Source of the DNA: Toxorhynchites rutilus septentrionalis
Taxonomy: Eukaryota > Arthropoda > Insecta > Diptera > Culicidae
Assembly (NCBI RefSeq): GCF_029784135.1
Contig: NC_073745.1
Location: forward strand, 281,887,803-281,951,802
Length of the DNA: 64,000 nt
Reading direction: 5' to 3'
This document shows, in pieces, positions 35,301 to 44,128 of this stretch. Each line of letters begins with the position of its first letter. The first letter of the stretch is position 1. The translations under genes and the position numbers were made by a program. A model generated the notes under the pieces. That model saw only the letters and a list, made by a program, of their open reading frames with translations. It made no database searches and had not been told where the DNA came from.

Positions 35301-37645
35301 CATTTTGACAATGCTTGATATTTCACAATTATTCAATTATTTATCTCAAGAAAAATGAAATGTTATTCGTTATGATAGATGCGTAGATATATTTCCTATC
35401 AATTGATGCAAAAACCTTTGCGATCTATTGAGAAATGCTCGAGTTATAAGCGTTCCAAATCTTGCATTTTTTCCTACTTGTTCAGTGCCTAGATTTCCAT
35501 TTCACCCCCTATATCTTCCGGTTAGACGTAGTCCTACGTCAAAAGAAAATGCCAAAAGTTGTTTAATAGTTTTTATTTTACTGTCTAACATTTTCAAAAG
35601 GATCGGCCTACTGGGCGAATTTCTACAGCGTTTTTTCCGTGATGCAATTTGATGTGACACACCCTTTAGTTAAGAACTGATGAAGTGAGAGGGTTCAAAA
35701 AAAGTTGTGTCATGGCGTACACGATTCCAGTCCTTCTGGTGAAACAAAAAATCGAACAGATTCTGAATCAGTAAAGATGCCGCTATCGCATGAACCTCGG
35801 ACAAGTCAAAAACATCTTTTTTGACAGAATGGCGGCCGTTTAAAAAACAAAATGGGGGTTAAAACGTTTCTCTTACGTAAAATTTAAAAAATGCCGTTTC
35901 TAAGAGGATCATGCGATAGAGAGATGCCTGCAGATAGTATCCATATAAATTCGACAAGAATCGGTGTTCAGTCCCTGAAGAGAGAGAAACATTGGTTCAC
36001 AAGTTTCACCCCAACTCCCTTTGGTGATTCTCCTGTCACCAGGTATAGCAGTCTAGCAGCATGAGTATTTTTCCAACCGCAAAGCAGCAAACAACGAATG
36101 AGAGTAGTGAAGCAACACGTGAACGTGTTGAAACCTGTTTTTTCTTCCATAATACTGAGCAATAAAGAGTTTATATTTTAATCCTGTCGCAACGTGTGTT
36201 CTTTGCCATTTGCCCAGTTAGTTCCTTACAGAACTGATTCCCGAAAGTGTTTCCGCTGAGAATTTCAAGTTAAAGCGTCCAGAGGTACGTTTCCCCCAGT
36301 GAAACGGTGCACCAACCGACCAGAACCTCCGCTCTCAAGGCTATCGAAATTAACAATCGGTTCAGTAGGACTTGAGATATCGTGTACACCAGTTTGAAAA
36401 AAAAAACTAGTTTCGAGAAAAAACACGTTTGAAGTTCATTGTTATGGCCGTACCAGGTCAGATACCGTATCACTAAAATGGCTTTAACTCAGTAAATAAT
36501 AGGATTTTCGATAAGTCCATTGTAGTACCTATATATTCTTGAATGACTAAACTGCAGAAATATGAAGGAAATTTTTTTTTAATTTTTTCAAATTTCTAGA
36601 CTAGAATAGTGTCCTCAAGGTTGAGCTGGAATGATGAATCGATAACACAAGATTCTACTGCTGGTACAAATTCTAGTAGATAGATCAAATAGGGGTACAA
36701 CTTTCGTGTAAGAGGTAATGGAGTGTGAAAAGGTTAGGTAAGCCTTATATGGGCTATACCGTTCGGGGAAGAAGTACTCAAGGTCTTCCTTCTTCGGATT
36801 ATACCTACCGTGTACTGAAGGCTGACAACGCTCTGCCGAAACGTTATTCCGCCTCGCCACGTATAACGTTTGGACACTTCACACCTTCATGTATCATTCA
36901 GTTGCTCACTCTTCGTTTGTGGGCTATTATGCATGACTGGGATACGTTGCGGAACAAGGCCTCGGCAAATCGTTAGCCAACATGTGAGGTGCGGTGTAAT
37001 AGTCATGCAGTTGTTCGGTGTGAGCATATGAACGATACATTGGAAGTCAAGTACAGCTATCCACGCATGGTCATCTCTTTTGTAAGGAAAGCGTGAGGGT
37101 GGTGATGAATATTCTATTCAGTGTGGCACTTGACACTTCGGAGGTGACTGGGGATATAATTCTGGATATCTGTTCCTCCTTGGTGTTGGACTCATATCGT
37201 GATGCGCAAAAAAACAACCATGTGTATGCATTTTGCATTTCTGCATGCATTTTTTTGAAAGCTTCTCAGTCAAACCAGCGAAAAATATTCAAAACAAGTT
37301 TACACAAAATTTCATTTTATTAAGTATCTTCACGAACACAAGCAATCGACGATATCTACTGTTCATCAGAAGATATGCTTGCAGATATATGAGAAAGATG
37401 ACCCTGTGGGATAGACGCGCTATTTTCTATACTCTTGTTCTCTACTATGAATAGAATCATTTATACTATCTACGGCCGTGTTTTATTTTGCACTCTGAAA
37501 ATTCAAACATCGATGAATTCATCCAAAAATATTCCCATATCATTCACAGGTCTGTGACCCCAACATGGATCTCCGAACGGTGCGGCACTTCATCTGGAAG
37601 CAATCATCCGACCTCACGTTTCACTATCGAACAAAGTCGAACTAG
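15727..37645 (+). CDS. WDR48: WDR48 (UAF1), WD-repeat activator of USP1/USP12/USP46 deubiquitinases
   Basis: WD40 scaffold that binds and activates ubiquitin proteases (family knowledge: USP1, USP12, USP46). Coding exons are 15727-15771, 20533-20755, 20823-21035, 21097-21375, 21436-22043, 22101-22565, 22775-22969 and 37550-37645, giving 2121 nt plus stop, 707 codons. All junctions keep frame and use GT/AG. Exon 1 encodes [15 protein letters not shown]; exon 2 continues [22 protein letters not shown] repeats fill residues 25-330 ([72 protein letters not shown]). A Ser/Gly-rich insert occupies about 335-385. Next comes the DUF3337 region ([10 protein letters not shown], then [17 protein letters not shown]) and the C-terminal SUMO-like domain, ending [20 protein letters not shown]. 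The length fits the family (about 660-710). Introns 1 (4.8 kb) and 7 (14.6 kb) are filled with transposons. Confidence 0.95.
16194..16222 (+). mobile_element. 29 bp I-clade retrotransposon 3' end with 12 bp target duplication
   Basis: The insert is essentially taaacgatttcaataaaaaa with a few bases on each side. It matches the 3' end of the I-clade element at 48760-48790. ATCCTATTATCA flanks it on both sides (16182-16193 and 16223-16234). This is an extreme 5' truncation. Confidence 0.8.
16420..17850 (+). mobile_element. RTE-clade non-LTR retrotransposon, decayed
   Basis: The translation, with several shifts, gives the end of an APE endonuclease ([19 protein letters not shown] near 16580; [14 protein letters not shown] near 16750). 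Reverse transcriptase follows ([16 protein letters not shown] near 16970, [20 protein letters not shown] near 17160, [14 protein letters not shown] near 17240, [14 protein letters not shown] near 17490). The C-terminal part continues to [12 protein letters not shown] at 17830. RTE elements copy themselves through target-primed reverse transcription. This one lies in WDR48 intron 1 in sense orientation, is broken by frameshifts and stops, and lacks its 5' and 3' ends. Confidence 0.85.
17851..18340 (+). other. WDR48 intron 1 sequence without recognised features
   Basis: AT-rich intronic DNA. The only noted oddity is a short C/G-rich patch near 18170. No ORF or repeat end is identified. Confidence 0.4.
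18341..18850. repeat. GA/GATA-rich microsatellite
   Basis: About 450 bp of gagaga interspersed with gata and gagata units, densest from 18399. In several frames it reads as long Ser-Leu or Ser-Ile repeats on the minus strand, which are not genes. Higher-order blocks of roughly 36-40 nt recur between 18600 and 18770. Confidence 0.97.
18851..19606 (+). other. WDR48 intron 1 sequence without recognised features
   Basis: No supported gene, TIR or retroelement is seen. Small open frames on both strands match nothing recognised. Confidence 0.4.
19607..20342 (+). mobile_element. Microsatellite-ended interspersed repeat, copy A
   Basis: Begins CTAGCTGACCCGGCAAACTT, continues with about 150 bp tandem units (phrases 'catttgtatggcagcccccc' and 'gcaccctaaaacctc') and ends in a long TA array (20229-20342). 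The same ends recur at 26447-27134 (-), 40674-41645 (+) and 42999-43830 (-). A fixed short end, internal tandem units and a terminal microsatellite resemble the HINE/MINE type of Helentron-related repeats; this class assignment is tentative. Confidence 0.7.
20229..20342. repeat. TA microsatellite
   Basis: Nearly pure TA dinucleotides, interrupted by ttcgtagtag and ttcag. It forms the end of repeat copy A, 190 bp upstream of WDR48 exon 2. Confidence 0.97.
22044..22100 (+). other. 57 nt stop-free intron of WDR48
   Basis: gtaaca ... tttcgcag interrupts the DUF3337 sequence exactly between LKTG and MPTIVLGQ. It is a multiple of three and has no stop, so retention would insert 19 residues. Called as an intron because WDR48 proteins elsewhere run straight from KTG to MPT. 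Confidence 0.85.
23132..23313 (-). mobile_element. tRNA-derived SINE
   Basis: On the minus strand there is a polymerase III A box GTGGCCGAGTGG (23287-23298) and a perfect B box GGTTCGATTCC (23244-23254), spaced as in a tRNA with a long variable arm. A non-tRNA body follows, ending near 23132. It lies in WDR48 intron 7. It is not a tRNA gene, because the acceptor stem does not close. Confidence 0.8.
23314..23681. other. WDR48 intron 7 stretch without recognised features
   Basis: AT-rich with a small open frame on the minus strand; nothing recognised. Confidence 0.35.
23682..24735. mobile_element. TIR element with internal CGCGTTAATTGG minisatellite
   Basis: The outer ends TACACCCAGGTTTTTTTTAC and its inverse are mirror images, with TA at the borders. 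Just inside both ends are repeats of about 32 bp (ccgcgttaattggaaaatcc plus an A-run): about four copies at 23710-23860 and about four at 24595-24715. The centre holds a fragment of a retrotransposon gag gene on the minus strand (24213-24500). Confidence 0.75.
24213..24500 (-). pseudogene. Fragment of a PHD-type BEL/Pao gag gene
   Basis: In one minus-strand frame near 24420-24500, [19 protein letters not shown] matches the second half of the PHD finger seen in the BEL gag at 4536. In another frame, a coiled coil [20 protein letters not shown] follows at about 24270-24350. A shift and stops separate them. It is a captured, decayed gag piece from a different BEL family than the one at 4023-9083. 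Confidence 0.6.
24996..26334 (-). mobile_element. I-clade non-LTR retrotransposon, 5'-truncated
   Basis: A 13 bp target duplication TGTATAAATTAAT is at 24983-24995 and 26335-26347, with a T-run (A-tail on the minus strand) next to the lower copy. The minus strand encodes an RNase H domain ([32 protein letters not shown]) and the C-terminal zinc-binding [19 protein letters not shown]. After one shift it reaches the protein end [17 protein letters not shown]. About 0.5 kb of 3' UTR follows. It is related to, but clearly distinct from, the I-clade copy at 45766-48790. Confidence 0.9.
26447..27134 (-). mobile_element. Microsatellite-ended interspersed repeat, copy B
   Basis: Reverse orientation: a short TA array (26447-26463) followed by gtctgtctgtctg, several about 150 bp tandem units, and the fixed end AAGTTTGCCGGGTCAGCTAG at 27134. 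It abuts the pogo MITE that starts at 27135, whose first nine bases are missing. Confidence 0.7.
27832..27868 (+). promoter_or_regulatory. Histone-like core promoter: TATA box and initiator
   Basis: TTAAAAAT at 27832-27839 is followed about 30 nt later by the initiator-like TCATTCT (27862-27868). Farther downstream is a leader with the H2A ATG. Inverted CCAAT (ATTGG) motifs lie about 155 nt upstream. The retroposon at 27869 was inserted right after the putative start site. Whether the promoter is used is unknown. Confidence 0.5.
27869..28073 (+). mobile_element. Hairpin-tailed retroposon, 205 bp copy
   Basis: Flanked by the 14 bp duplication GTAACGATCATTCT (27855-27868 and 28074-28087). Reading forward, the first 90 nt encode [20 protein letters not shown] and stop soon after, which looks like the end of a LINE protein (inference). 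Then come two 'cctttctcaaggc' phrases, the hairpin AGAGAC...GTCTCT (28013-28045) and a CCTT simple-repeat tail. The same insertion is present in copy 3 of the histone repeat. Confidence 0.75.
28151..28310 (+). pseudogene. Histone H2A pseudogene in copy 2
   Basis: The ATG at 28151 opens [15 protein letters not shown] deletion joins this to a duplicated 'gtttcggccg' and then [20 protein letters not shown] at about 28250-28308. Most of the histone fold is gone. Confidence 0.75.
29280..29295 (+). terminator. Histone-type 3' stem-loop
   Basis: GGTTCTTTTCAGAACC forms a perfect 6 bp stem with a TTTC loop. It is followed by a CCAACA-like flank, as in replication-dependent histone mRNAs. Weaker versions lie at 10421-10436, 11735-11750 and 28458-28473, and on the opposite strand at 11012-11027 and 34073-34088. 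Confidence 0.75.
29768..30021. mobile_element. Short TIR element (MITE)
   Basis: Left end TGGTCGGTGTTAAATCAGAC and right end CTGACTTAACACCGACCA are inverted repeats of about 27 bp with few mismatches. There is no ORF inside. The target duplication is unclear. Confidence 0.65.
30022..31045. other. WDR48 intron 7 stretch without recognised features
   Basis: AT-rich DNA with small open frames on the minus strand (30267-30599, 30649-30909) that match nothing recognised. Confidence 0.35.
31058..31115 (-). mobile_element. 58 bp hairpin retroposon
   Basis: Flanked by the 12 bp duplication ACAACACAATGG (31046-31057 and 31116-31127). On the minus strand it starts tatagagatgaatgaactc at the base of the hairpin, closes with gagtttaaagtctct and ends in a CCTAA-repeat tail. 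Confidence 0.8.
31128..32199. other. WDR48 intron 7 stretch; one unrecognised open frame
   Basis: A 114-codon open frame on the minus strand (31591-31935) has a plausible protein composition but no recognised domain. The rest shows nothing. It could be a decayed transposon gene. Confidence 0.3.
32202..32636. mobile_element. Pogo-like MITE, copy 1 (intact)
   Basis: Ends CAGTAATCGTTCGCTAACTG and, inverted, CAGTTAGTGAATGTTTACTG, with TA on both sides (32200-32201 and 32637-32638). 435 bp with several ACTGG/CCAGT phrases and no ORF. This is the empty-site reference for 27135-29624. Confidence 0.85.
32866..33883 (+). pseudogene. ITmD37E transposase with a single-base frameshift
   Basis: Cuts and pastes the element (family knowledge). 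The N-terminal half (from ATG 32866) has paired HTH motifs ([40 protein letters not shown]). The frame shifts by one in a run of five C near 33215-33220, and the catalytic half continues to TGA at 33881-33883. Catalytic residues are visible: [17 protein letters not shown], and the Glu of RPIEKYW. Exactly 37 residues lie between the second Asp and the Glu, the DD37E signature. All three acidic residues survive, so the shift is the main visible damage. Confidence 0.9.
33896..35541 (-). mobile_element. Histone-derived interspersed repeat, copy 3
   Basis: Inverse orientation; ends GACGGGTGGGTGATGTCGGG and CCTACGTCA as in copies 1 and 2. It contains the H2A fragment (about 34330-34560 on the minus strand), stem-loop 34073-34088 (-) and a variant at 34796-34811 (+). 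It also has the promoter and retroposon block shared with copy 2 (34945-35130) and the left-end region. The promoter/retroposon block is joined to the 'aaattttccaactgtgaaag' module by a deletion absent from copy 2. Inserted in an A-run after the ITmD37E transposase gene. Confidence 0.75.
35669..37549 (+). other. WDR48 intron 7, 3' part, without recognised features
   Basis: No transposon ends or supported exon up to the acceptor attcacag at 37542-37549. A short stretch near 36000-36240 has an aataaagag phrase and could be part of a solo LTR, but no boundary or duplicate was found. Confidence 0.35.
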
Positions 37646-38433
37646 GTGTAGATAGCTCTGTAACATACAACTAGCAGTGTACGTACATGAATGATGCGGC
37701 AAAGCTAATTCGCGAAAGCAGCAGGGGGCAGCTTTTCGGTGTTAATCGATTGATGAAAAAAAAACTTCAGCTACTTGAGTTTACAAAATGTCGACTTCCG
37801 ATTTATTCTACGGCCTCCTCTCAAGAAGCATGTTGAGCTCGAACCGTACGCGAAAAGGTATGTTGCACGGGATGAGTGTTTCTAGTTAGGGTGTAGGAAT
37901 GTTATTACCTTTTTAATAATTTATTTACACACTCTGGGCAATTCTAACATCGTAGAAGTACTTTCTCTGTTTTCTTTTTTCGCAAAACTAGTTCTTGATC
38001 TCGATTGGATCGCATTTAGTTTTACCCCGTCAACTAACTGTGTCAACTAATTCCAGTGTGTTAGATAATATTGTAGTATGGAGCAAAAGCTGTGTACGCT
38101 GCAGATGCTGCGATTATTGGAGAAAGTGTCGCGAGGGTAATAATCATTGCCAATTCATTTAGGGAAACAAAAGTTTGGAGAAACATATGCTTAGCTAAGC
38201 TAGGACAACATAGAACAAAAACTAACTAAGACAGTTCGCAGGTGATCTGTCGTTATCTATGAAAAAACTCTATACTTATTGTAATATTCTAACAATTATT
38301 ATTATCAGCGAGAAGTAAAAGCAAACAGAGTAACAAAAAACCACAGATAGACAGGAGACGGACGCATGTACGAAATTTTCGACTACTTCAGTGCTAGATT
38401 TAGATAAGAGAAAAGTAATGCAGTGCTGGAAAT

Positions 38434-38439
38434 AATAAA
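38434..38439 (+). terminator. Candidate WDR48 polyadenylation signal
   Basis: AATAAA 0.8 kb after the WDR48 stop and before the MITE at 38684. The sequence 37646-38433 has no other feature and is read as 3' UTR. Confidence 0.4.
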
Positions 38440-38683
38440 GTAAATAAGACCAATCAATTTATTTTCCTACTAGTTTCAAAATTTCTTCAACCATATTGTT
38501 TGTATTTCAAATTAGTGTGTGTGTTTATTTATTCTCGCGAGGTACATATCCCATTCAGTTTAATGTACCTTTGTAGACGATCAATCCGGCGCATTCGAAC
38601 GATTGCTGACTTAGTCTCGAGATACAACCAACTTCGGTCAATTTGTTTTTCTCACATTTATGTACACTACACATAAAAAAGTA

Positions 38684-39121
38684 CAGGTAAACTTCGATAT
38701 AACGTACATTTCATTTTCAAATTTGTACGTTGTATCGAATTGTACGTTATATCGAAGCATAATAAAGTACTCACAAACGTAGTCTATAATACATTATTGT
38801 GTTGCTGTTTAAGTACAGTTAATGAATAACTTCAATCAGAAGACGAAGCCAGCCTTTCTCATGATGTTTCCCTTCGTACTGTTGATTAAAGCTTTATTCA
38901 TTTAGAATCCGGAATCACAAAACCAGCTGTATTTCGGGATTGATTGAAGGTACAAAACTTGTTTTAGCATCACAATACAGATAATTCATTGTTCTATTAG
39001 AAAAATAAAATTGAAAAAAAAATTCCTTTATACTTTGGAAATGTGTACGTTATATCGAGGTAAAATGTACGTTATATCGAGTGACGTTATATCGAGGGTA
39101 CGTTATATCGAAGTTTCCCTG
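38684..39121. mobile_element. TIR MITE with CAGG ends and GTACGTTATATCGA repeats
   Basis: CAGGTAAACTTCGATATAAC at the left and GTTATATCGAAGTTTCCCTG at the right are inverted repeats. The internal phrase acgttatatcga occurs several more times. The left flank is TA; the right flank is CA, so the duplicate may have mutated. Pogo-like by its ends. Confidence 0.7.
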
Positions 39122-40627
39122 CACTAACATAAAAAAGACTTCGGCAAAATATTGTCAACCTGCATGTGAGGTGCGGTCTAAATTACAACGATGGTGATAT
39201 CAAATCTTTTTATTTGCTTGAATTTATTTTCAAACTATGCCAGTATTTATGTGTCATCGTCGCTGTCGCCGAGGTATAAACATGAAACTGGAAACTGGAA
39301 ACTGGTATAAACATGAATTGGAATACACAAGTTGCCTACGTGTGTTGGTATTTCAGCGAATATAAGCTATGAACCACTTCAACATATACTTTCTTAATTC
39401 CAACACTGCAAATATATTTCCGTAAAACAAACTAGTAATAGTGTTTGAGTTTAATGCCTAAAACTAAAACCGAATGTCCAAACATTGCTGCAAGGATAAA
39501 ATGAGTCGAATGGCAATAGTAAATTATAGTTAACAGATTACTAGAAGGACTTAGTTGTACCACAGATAAAACTTCGGCATTCTCAGTATGACTACTGGTT
39601 CTATCTAAACCGAGCTTGAACTTGTGATGGAAACGTGTTTTCTCGAAGAAACGGATGTAGCTGTTACTCAGTTGTGTAGCATATAAAACGTCATTATCAA
39701 TCCAAGTTGATTGAAGGCTTAAATTGTGATTAAAAAGGTTCGAGTCCATTCGTCTACCGTTGCTTTCACAGAGTCGTTCATTGGACAACACCAGTACGAG
39801 TCGAACATCTCTGCTTCCAACACAAACATTCACCGACATTTCTTCGAGGAAAGTCGCACATCAATTTTGATCGAATATCGTTTGACTGAACATCCCAAAT
39901 ATATTTTTCAATTGGAATAATGGAATAATTATATTTTGAACTAAGCGGTATAATGTCTAAATAGACGTCAATTCAACGTATAATATTAATTATGACTTAC
40001 GTTAACCATGCATATTTGAACAGCTAAGTTCAAACTGAATTTTTCCTTGAAATATTTTTTATACCAGTTGCATCTAAATAAGATTTTTGAAGAGAACATT
40101 GGTAAAATTCTACTAATTTGACTATAAACTAGGGATGACTACAAAAACGCACACGGTTTAATCGATGTTTTTTCACGTTTTTGTTGTACAGCTATACAGC
40201 CCATGTTTGTATAGGTGATGTTAGCGACAAAATAAACGAATTCGACTTTTTGGTTGCTGCACATTCTACACAACGTGATACGTGCGCTCAACATGCTAGC
40301 AAACATTTGTTGTTCGAAAACATTTGAGTAATTTTGAAACAACGTTTTCGAATAATCACAGTCTGAACGCATAACTGACGTAGTTCCATGCAGGTTTATA
40401 TTGTTCGAAAATTAACAACTACTATAAGTTACATCTATATTTGAATCGAATTCTCTGTAGAGCCCAAAACATGTATATCATGATAGTTTCCTATAGCTTA
40501 GCGTTTTCTAATAAATGTATACAAAAACTATTGAAATGCTGCTCTTATAGTTACTATTCTCTGTTCACAGCACCGCGATAAACGTAGAGAAGGAACCTTG
40601 TTTCTTATGTGTATGTTATTACTTACT
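39122..40627. other. Intergenic stretch; one unrecognised open frame
   Basis: A 135-codon open frame on the minus strand (39432-39839) with a hydrophobic C-terminus matches nothing recognised. No transposon ends are noted. Confidence 0.3.
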
Positions 40628-40629
40628 TA

Positions 40630-42093
40630 CAGCGATTGTCAAAATAAAGTGCCCACTTTATTTAAATATAATACTAGCTGACCCGGCAAACTTCGTCTCG
40701 CCCAAAACTTATTTTTCGTTACCACATCCACGTTTTCTTATTAAGCCCACGTTTGTGGGTCCAATCGCAAAACTGTTCATTGATTGATCTTCCAATCTAC
40801 CTTTATAAATTACCTTTTACTATAAAATTCCTAGTAAAACTCGTCATTATAAAATAAAATTATTTTCAGACACAATTCTCGTTCAAGATTTTTCAACCAC
40901 TTGCAAATAATATGTTTCTTCGTTACATGGAATAAATGTTTGATAAAGAAAATATGATAGAATAAAAAAGAGCTTTAAATCGGACAATTCCTTTCTCGAG
41001 TTTTGCTCTTATCAACACTTTCGGCGATCCATATTTATTTATATAGATAGAAGATGATATAGGAATGCGTTTTATCACATTAACATCCATTTCCACTTTC
41101 GAACGAAGATCAATTTAGTTAGCGCAAACATCAAATGGCACCAAAGGGATTTCCGAAAATTTTCAATTGTCATGTTTGGTTGGACTATGTTTGGTTGAAA
41201 TATGTGTGTTATTTTTATGAGACCCCTCTCCATTCCAGAGGAGAGAGGGGTGTCATACCATCATAGAAACACTTCTCTTACCCAAAAATCCTCACATCCC
41301 AAATTTGGCTCAATTTGCTTGATTATTTCTCGAGTTATGCAGAAGTTTGTGTTTCATTTGTATGGCAGTCCCCCTTAGAGAAGGGAACGGAGTGTCTGAC
41401 CACCATAGAACCATTTATTGCATTCTAAAACCTCTACATGCCAAATTTGGTTTCGTTTGCTTGAATTATTCCCGAGTAATGCAGAAATTTGTGTTTCATT
41501 TGTATGGCATGGCATGGGGGAAGGAGTGTCTAACTATCATAGAAACATTTATTGCACCCTAAAACCTTCAAATGCCAACTTTGGTTTGGTTTGCTTGATT
41601 AATTTCCGAGTAATGCAGAAGTTTGCGTTTCATTTGTATGGCAGACAGCTGAAGCTCTTCCTGGATTTGTCAGATGGTAACTGTCGATTTTTTCTTCACC
41701 TCCCGGAGGATCTTCTTGTCTATTCTGGCATCTGTTTGAGGTCTTCTTTCTCCTCCTTAGTGATCCACCATCGATTAGAACGTCTTTAGCTTCTCACGAT
41801 TTTTTTCCGATCGTTGCCTTGCTGACGTCGTACTTCTTGACAACCGCTCGGTGCGATGCGCCGTTCTCGACATCTCGAAACACCAATTTTTGGATGCACA
41901 AGGAATCGTTTTTGAAATAACTGCGTTCACCATTTTTCTCGACTTCACCAAGTACGAGAACGTGTACAAATACTCCATAACCAGTTGTTCCTAAACGTCA
42001 AAATACTCAAAACATAAACAATCGAGGGGTCTCACGATGGAAACTGATCGAAAATATATCGATTTCCACAGCGGGCACTTTATTTTGTCACTG
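40630..42093 (-). mobile_element. Tc1-like element fragment carrying repeat copy C
   Basis: Left end CAGCGATTGTCAAAATAAAG and right end CTTTATTTTGTCACTG are inverted with a small indel; TA precedes the left end. On the minus strand about 41700-41930 reads as the start of a Tc1/pogo-type transposase DNA-binding domain (LVFRDVENGASHRAVVKKYD, then VSKATIGK), followed by a stop. The catalytic part is gone and its place is taken by the repeat at 40674-41645. Confidence 0.7.
40674..41645 (+). mobile_element. Microsatellite-ended interspersed repeat, copy C
   Basis: Starts CTAGCTGACCCGGCAAACTT. Has three clear tandem units of about 150 bp between 41200 and 41645 (repeated 'gtttcatttgtatggca' and 'catagaaac'). 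It lacks the TA/GTCT microsatellite end and stops within a unit. Confidence 0.7.
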
Positions 42094-42996
42094 TTTCTTT
42101 TTTTTTTTTTTGAATACGAACTGTTTTCCCTATAAGAAAAACATTTATTTTTCTCAGAATATAAGAATAACTCTTATTTACGAAATATTTTAAGATTGAT
42201 TGCGATTTGTCTACTTTTTATTTTAAAAAGAAACAAATGGAAAAAATTGAGTGGGTACGTTATCTTGCCAATCACTGTAGATTTATGCATTTAACATAAT
42301 GAAAATAATTAGATAAGGTTGAACTATGTTGGTTTGTCCGATTTAGGGTATTTTCATGCAGCTAGTAAATGCAAATCGATGTTTCTTCATTAGAATCACA
42401 TATAATCAAGACAAGTTTGGGTTTGTTGAAAAGCCCTAAGTCTCTAATTGCTAATAATACCATAATGGACACCTTATGACCTTATGGTAATGATCCATTT
42501 TTTTGTGTTTTTGAATGATTTTTTTCAAAGAGAAATTATGATCATGGTTTGTTTACCTCTGGCTTGTTCGGTTTTAGAAATGATCATTATTGTATAAAGA
42601 TATTTGAATTTTCAAGTAGATGTTACATTTCTCATCGTTTGAGTTTGCTGTCATCATATTGATCCATTCATAATTTAGGCTTTCCTCAGAATATTGTCTT
42701 TTCTTTGGCCTTTTTGAAGGTTTGAATAACAGTATTTTGAGCACAGAGAAACTTTATTTCTATTACGAACACCTCATTTCTGGAAGAACAACATAAATAA
42801 ACATCAGCGCGCCAAGCGACTGCCATAGTAATCATGTGGACAAATCAACATCAGTCCATCGGACAAACCGTGATCACAATTGAGATCATCGATATGCATT
42901 AATCACCTGATTTAGATACATGAATCTGATACAAATGGTGTAGTGTGCATGATGTTTACAATATGTTATAATCCAGAAACATGTGAATCCGTAAAA

Positions 42997-42998
<2 letters not shown>
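42094..42998. other. Intergenic stretch without recognised features
   Basis: AT-rich, with no supported ORF, TIR or retroelement. Confidence 0.35.
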
Positions 42999-43046
<48 letters not shown>

Positions 43047-43830
43047 GATTTCTGTCTGTCTGTCTGATTCTTATGGACTCAGAAACAACTGAACCGATCG
43101 ACATGAAAATTGGTATGTAGGGTTTTTTGGGATCGGGGAAGGTTCTTATGATAGTTCGAGACCCCTCCCCCCTCTGCCATACAAATGAAACACAAATTTC
43201 TGCATAACTCGAGAACTAAAAATGTGTAAAAATAATACACATATTTCAATCAAATATGACAATTGAAAGTTTTCGGAAAACTCTGAAGAAAATGGGAAAA
43301 TTTGCCAAAATTCAATTCCCATATGTTCTACAATTTCATAGTGACAAGCGTTGTTAGTCCATTTGATGTTTGCGCTTATGAAATTGAACTTTGTTCGAAA
43401 GTGGAAATGGATTCTAATGTGATAAAACTCACTCCTATAGCTTCTTCTGTCCATAAAAATAAAAATGGATCGCCGAATGTGTTGATAAAGCAAAACTCGA
43501 GGAAGGAATTGTCCCATTTAGGATTGTCTTTATTCTATCATGTTTTCTGTATCAAACATCTATTCCATGTAACGGAGAAACATGTTATTTGCAAGTGGTT
43601 GAAAAATCTTTAACGAGAATTGTGTCTGAAAATAATCTGATATTATAATGACGAATTTTGGTAGAAGCACTAGGAATTTTATAGTAAAAGGTCATTTTAA
43701 AGGTTAGATTAGAAGATCAACCAATGAACAGTTCTGCGATTGGAGTCATGAACGTGCGCTTAGTAAGAAAACGAGGATGTTATAACGAAAAATAAATTTT
43801 GGGCGGGACGAAGTTTGCCGGTTCAGCTAG
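42999..43830 (-). mobile_element. Microsatellite-ended interspersed repeat, copy D
   Basis: Reverse orientation: TA array (42999-43042), gtctgtctgtctg, one tandem unit, then the body shared with copies A and C, ending AAGTTTGCCGGTTCAGCTAG. Copies C and D face each other across 1.4 kb. Confidence 0.7.
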
Positions 43831-44128
43831 TATCATCTAAAACTACTGTAAATCATGAAAAAGATAATTTTATTTATTTTTTTCTAAACATTTGAATACC
43901 TGATTTGAGGCAGGTGCGCTGAACTAGATCATTCAAAAAACTGGACGAAACAAGATCATATTTTCGACTGGACAAACCATCATCATTTATCCTACTGTAA
44001 AAGAATTCAGAATAGGCAAAACAGTGTCATCAATCAATCTAGTCAGAGGTCGGCTTATAATATGAAAATGGATCTTATTAGTTATATTCACTTATCTACA
44101 TTGCATTCTAATTTTTGTTATAACAGCA

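Larger units (their letters stand above)
32714..35666 (+). mobile_element. ITmD37E (Tc1/mariner superfamily) transposon
   Basis: About 50 bp inverted repeats, AAGGGTGTGTCACATCAAAG at the left and its inverse at 35617-35666, flanked by TA (32712-32713 and 35667-35668). It encodes a transposase (32866-33883) and is interrupted after that gene by copy 3 of the histone-derived repeat (33896-35541). Without that insert it is about 1.3 kb, normal for the family. It lies in WDR48 intron 7, same strand. Confidence 0.9.

Noticed and set aside
36000..36240. Solo LTR
   Set aside because: It has an AATAAA and promoter-like look, but no TG...CA boundary or target duplication could be established.
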